Assembly: GCA_017541565.1 (NCBI GenBank)
Contig: JAFXYU010000270.1
Coordinates: forward strand, 1 to 7,743
Direction of reading: 5' to 3'
Origin: a bacterium
GTDB taxonomy: Bacteria; Cyanobacteriota; Vampirovibrionia; Gastranaerophilales; Gastranaerophilaceae
DNA length: 7,743 nt
In this document: one piece after another, positions 5,374 through 7,743 of the stretch
Numbering within the stretch: position 1 is the first letter of the stretch
Layout: each line of letters opens with the position of its first letter
The notes under the pieces: model-generated
Seen by the model: the letters and a program-made list of their open reading frames with translations, nothing else
Database searches by the model: none
What the model was told of the DNA's origin: nothing
Translations under genes and position numbers: made by a program

Positions 5374-5396
5374 TTTACCCCAATTACATTTACCCC
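5373..5396 (+). repeat. Two ATTTACCCC repeats, 15-bp period, in the tail sheath leader
   Basis: ATTTACCCC occurs at 5373-5381 and 5388-5396, again exactly 15 bases apart as in the capsid leader. The second copy is preceded by TTAC, giving the longer TACATTTACCC form. It ends one base before AGGAGG of the sheath gene. Confidence 0.65.
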
Positions 5397-5407
5397 TAGG
5401 AGGTTTT

Positions 5408-6640
5408 ATGCCGGCATCTTTTCTACATGGTGTTGAAACAGTCGAAATTACCAAAGGTGCAAGAACTATCCAAACAGTAAAAACTGCTGTTGTCGGAATA
5501 GTCGGAACAGCACCGATTGATGATGTTGAAACTGCAAATAGAACAATCAACACCCCAACTCTCATATTAAACGAAACCGAAGCTGTTAAATACTTCGGAA
5601 AACACAAAAACGGATTTACTATTCCTCAAGCACTCGAAGCAATTTTCGATCAGGGTGCAGGAATAGCAATCGTAATAAATGTATTTGACCCCTCAAAACA
5701 CGAATCAGTTTCTGATGTAACTATCGGAGACATAAACGGCTCTGTTGATGCTTTAACAGGCAAAAGAACAGGAATGAAAGCATTTGAAGATTGTTATTCT
5801 TTATTTGGCTACTATCCTAAAACAATAATTGCTCCTGTCTTCTGCGAAGATACGGCAGTTGTTTCCGCTATGACAACAATCTGCAATAAAATTCGTGCTA
5901 TCGGAATCGCTGATGCACCAGTCGGAGCAACTGTTCAAGATGTCATAAAAGGTCGAGGAAGCGAAGGAACTATTAATTTTAATACCTCTTCTGAACGTAT
6001 AATCTTATGCTATCCGCATCTAAAAGTGTATGATGCAGAATCTGATTCTATCAAACTGCAACCTTACTCTCAAAGACTTGCCGGAGTAATCGCAGCAAAA
6101 GATGTTGACAGAGGTTATCACTGGTCTCCGTCTAATACCGAAATTCAGGGAATTGTCGGTACTGAAAGACAACTTACTTCTATGATTAATGACCCGACAA
6201 GTGAAGTTAACGCATTGAACGAAGCAGGAGTTGTCACAGTATTTAATTCGTATGGTTCTGGTTTTAGAACTTGGGGAAACAGGACTGCTGCGTATCCGTC
6301 TAAAACACACCCCACGAATTTTATAAACGTGAGAAGAACAGCTGATATTATTCACGAATCTATTGAATACTCTATGCTCCAATTCATAGATTATCCGATA
6401 GACGATGGTTTAATTGATTCCATCTGCGAATCGGTAAACCAGTTTATACGTTCACTCATTGGTCGTGGTGCATTAATTGACGGCAAATGCTCGTATAACG
6501 AAGATAAAAATCCGTCTACTGAAATCGCAAACGGACACCTATTATTTGATATCGAGTTTATGCCACCGACTCCTGCCGAACGTATAACCTTTGAATCTTA
6601 CATTGATATTGAATTGCTGAAATCATTAGGAGCTTCTTAA
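5408..6640 (+). CDS. Contractile tail sheath protein, P2 FI-type
   Basis: This 410-residue protein is the outer contractile sheath of the tail. The N-terminus FLHGVETVEITKGARTI followed by VKTAVVGIVGTAP is the standard start of P2 FI-type sheaths (HGV, then GxRTI, then AVVGxVGTA). The middle has TGMKAFEDCYSLFGYYPKTIIAP (about 120-142) and the conserved core LNEAGV (270-275) followed by WGNRT (289-293), both shared with P2 FI. The C-terminal domain (about 325-410) ends with PPTPAERITFESY before a final helix. The length is slightly over P2 FI (about 396). AGGAGG at 5398-5403 with four bases before ATG is a very strong site. The next gene begins on the last base of this stop codon. Confidence 0.95.
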   Translation: MPASFLHGVETVEITKGARTIQTVKTAVVGIVGTAPIDDVETANRTINTPTLILNETEAVKYFGKHKNGFTIPQALEAIFDQGAGIAIVINVFDPSKHESVSDVTIGDINGSVDALTGKRTGMKAFEDCYSLFGYYPKTIIAPVFCEDTAVVSAMTTICNKIRAIGIADAPVGATVQDVIKGRGSEGTINFNTSSERIILCYPHLKVYDAESDSIKLQPYSQRLAGVIAAKDVDRGYHWSPSNTEIQGIVGTERQLTSMINDPTSEVNALNEAGVVTVFNSYGSGFRTWGNRTAAYPSKTHPTNFINVRRTADIIHESIEYSMLQFIDYPIDDGLIDSICESVNQFIRSLIGRGALIDGKCSYNEDKNPSTEIANGHLLFDIEFMPPTPAERITFESYIDIELLKSLGAS

Positions 6641-6816
6641 TGTACGCAATAGTCAATGATTTGGAACAATTGGAAGTTCGCACCGAAGCAACGGATGCGT
6701 GTTACACATGCAAAAATATAAACAAGTGTCCGCTACTGCAAGCAATTAGTAAAGAATACGTTATTATGCATTACTCCGACATCGAAGTAAAAGAGTGTGC
6801 ATTATTCAAAAAATAA
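6640..6816 (+). CDS. Small four-cysteine protein between tail sheath and tail tube
   Basis: This is a 58-residue protein that I translated directly. ATG at 6640 shares one base with the sheath stop (TAATG), and AGGAG at 6628-6632 is seven bases upstream, so it is very likely translated. Cysteines at 21, 24, 30 and 53 form C-x2-C-x5-C-x22-C (CYTC, then KC followed by PLLQAI, then KECALF), which could bind zinc or an iron-sulfur cluster. Apart from that it is charged and has no signal peptide or membrane segment. I do not recognise a family. Its tight coupling between sheath and tube genes suggests a tail assembly or regulatory role, but that is inference. Its stop codon overlaps the AAAGGA site of the tube gene, so the three genes are probably translated together. 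Confidence 0.8.
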   Translation: MYAIVNDLEQLEVRTEATDACYTCKNINKCPLLQAISKEYVIMHYSDIEVKECALFKK

Positions 6817-6820
6817 AGGA
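6815..6820 (+). promoter_or_regulatory. Ribosome binding site AAAGGA deciding the tail tube start
   Basis: AAAGGA overlaps the stop codon of the small cysteine gene and lies ten bases before ATG at 6831. An earlier in-frame start at 6795 would add twelve residues, but those lie inside the preceding gene, lack a ribosome binding site and do not match tail tube N-termini. Confidence 0.6.
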
Positions 6821-6829
6821 ATTTACCCC
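6821..6829 (+). repeat. Single ATTTACCCC motif between ribosome binding site and tail tube start
   Basis: This is the same nine-base sequence as in the sheath leader (5373-5381, 5388-5396) and nearly that of the capsid leader. Here it fills the spacer between AAAGGA and ATG, so whatever binds it would directly cover the start site. Confidence 0.5.
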
Positions 6830-6830
6830 T

Positions 6831-7352
6831 ATGTCTAAAATTGAAATAAACAAATTAACCAACGCAAATGTCTACATGAACGGCAACAACTTACTTGGTC
6901 GTGCTGAAGAAGTTGACCTCCCACAAATCAAGCACAAAATGGCAGAACATAAAGCTCTCGGTATGGTTGGCTCTGCTGAATTTTTTGCCGGCATAGATAA
7001 ATTAGAATGTAAAATTAAATGGAATGCACTTTATCCGAATGTTTTAAAGGAATGTGCTTCGCCATTTAATTCCGTAATGATTCAAGTTCGTGCATCTTTG
7101 GAAACATATAACTCAACGGGAAGAACTGAAGAAGTCCCTGCCGTTGCTTTCCTAACCGGAACTTTTAAGGAGTTCCCGATGGGAAATATAAAGCCGCAAG
7201 AAAATGCCGAATATGAAACACAAATGTCCGTTACATACGCAAAATTGGTCGTTAACCGACAGGATATTTTTGAAATTGATGTACTGCAAAATATCTACAA
7301 AGTTAACGGAGTAGATATGTTATCCAACTTCAAACGTAATATAGGTGCTTAA
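6831..7352 (+). CDS. Tail tube protein, P2 FII-type
   Basis: This 173-residue protein forms the inner tube of the contractile tail, inside the sheath. The pattern of P2 FII-type tubes is visible: NANVYMNGNNLLGRAEEVDLPQIKHKMAEHKALGMVG at 11-47 (a V-x-x-G-x-N-x-L-G strand, a P-x-(I/L)-K-x-K-M segment and GGxxG-like turn), then FFAGIDKLECKIKW. A C-terminal strand GTFKEFPMGNIKP and the final VLQNIYKVNGVDMLSNFKRNIG with N-x-x-V-N-G-x-D are characteristic. Length agrees with FII (about 172 residues). It follows the sheath gene with only the small cysteine gene between them, the normal sheath-tube order. ATG at 6831 was chosen for its AAAGGA site. Confidence 0.93.
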   Translation: MSKIEINKLTNANVYMNGNNLLGRAEEVDLPQIKHKMAEHKALGMVGSAEFFAGIDKLECKIKWNALYPNVLKECASPFNSVMIQVRASLETYNSTGRTEEVPAVAFLTGTFKEFPMGNIKPQENAEYETQMSVTYAKLVVNRQDIFEIDVLQNIYKVNGVDMLSNFKRNIGA

Positions 7353-7743
7353 TGGAAAAATCAGTCCTCGATAATAAGAACGTAAAAAGCAAAATTACGG
7401 ATGAAATTGCAACTCGTAAACGTGCTTTAAATTTTTATTCACTCGCTAATATTCTGCCTGACCCTGATATCGTCTTACGAAAGCAGGGAAAGGATATAAG
7501 TATTTATAAAGAACTTCTTTGTGATCCTCACGTTTTTGCCTGTGTTCAGTCTCGTAAAGCCGGAGTCCTTTCTCTTGAATGGGCAATAAATAGAGGGTCA
7601 GAAGAAAAAGATAAAATCGCTGAAGAGATTGAAAATCTGCTTGTGAATATAGATATTCATAAACTGATATCAGATATTTTAGATGCGACTCAATTCGGTT
7701 TTCAACCTTTAGAGATTATGTGGAAACGAGATAAAGGCGGCCA
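7352..7743 (+). CDS. Portal protein, Mu gp29-like (DUF935), N-terminal part cut by window edge
   Basis: This is the N-terminal 130 residues of the portal, the dodecameric ring at one capsid vertex through which DNA is packaged. The pattern fits DUF935/gp29: LANILPDPDIVLRKQGKDIS (31-50), IYKELLCDPHVFACVQSRKA followed by GVLSLEW (51-77), then a helix around EEIENLLVNIDIHKLISDILDAT and FGFQPLEIMW (115-124). The rest, including the crown and clip, is beyond the right edge. ATG at 7352 uses the last base of the tail tube stop codon (TAATG), with AGGTG four bases upstream, so it is coupled to the tube gene. In Mu-like phages the portal usually follows the terminase large subunit; here it follows the tail tube on the opposite strand from the terminase. 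Confidence 0.92.
   Translation, partial: MEKSVLDNKNVKSKITDEIATRKRALNFYSLANILPDPDIVLRKQGKDISIYKELLCDPHVFACVQSRKAGVLSLEWAINRGSEEKDKIAEEIENLLVNIDIHKLISDILDATQFGFQPLEIMWKRDKGG

Noticed and set aside
6020..6382. Minus-strand open frame of 120 codons
   Set aside because: Lies wholly inside the well-supported tail sheath gene on the other strand, with no pattern of its own.
6795..6830. Earlier start for the tail tube gene at 6795
   Set aside because: The extra twelve residues are encoded inside the cysteine gene, have no ribosome binding site and do not resemble tail tube N-termini.

Overview
This window is part of the structural-gene region of a contractile-tailed, Mu-like phage or prophage, probably in a low-GC bacterium. 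Coding is dense, intergenic stretches are AT-rich, and most genes have strong Shine-Dalgarno (SD) sequences (AAAGGAG or AGGAGG). The host cannot be named from this sequence: no host gene, tRNA, attachment site or integrase is present.

Left block (1-1464, minus strand, read right to left): a small single-pass membrane protein, a small coiled-coil protein, a helix-turn-helix terminase small subunit, and the N-terminal ATPase part of the terminase large subunit, which runs off the left edge. These genes overlap or abut and look like one operon, in the same order as Mu gp25-26-27-28.

Centre (1465-1771): a 307-base divergent control region without a gene. It holds a good sigma70-type promoter for the rightward operon (1691-1720). 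A 60-bp imperfect palindrome (1635-1694) reaches into the -35 box.

Right block (1772-7743, plus strand): gpI-like prohead protease/scaffold, major capsid protein, gp35-like small protein, capsid decoration-like protein, DUF1320 (gp36-like) protein, gp37-like protein, P2 FI-type tail sheath, a 58-residue four-cysteine protein, P2 FII-type tail tube, and the start of a DUF935/gp29 portal protein that runs off the right edge.

The products would work together as follows. The protease/scaffold shapes and matures the capsid shell. The gp36/gp37-type proteins belong to the head-tail connection. Sheath and tube form the contractile tail. The terminase pumps DNA through the portal. The head is Mu-like and the sheath/tube are P2-like. 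Two points of layout stand out: the terminase genes point away from the rest, and the portal gene follows the tail tube instead of the terminase. Intergenic leaders carry repeated short motifs (ATCAACCAA; TACATTTACCC in 15-bp tandem spacing) and a hairpin cluster (4402-4458) that may be regulatory. All function calls rest on motif recognition by eye, with no database search.
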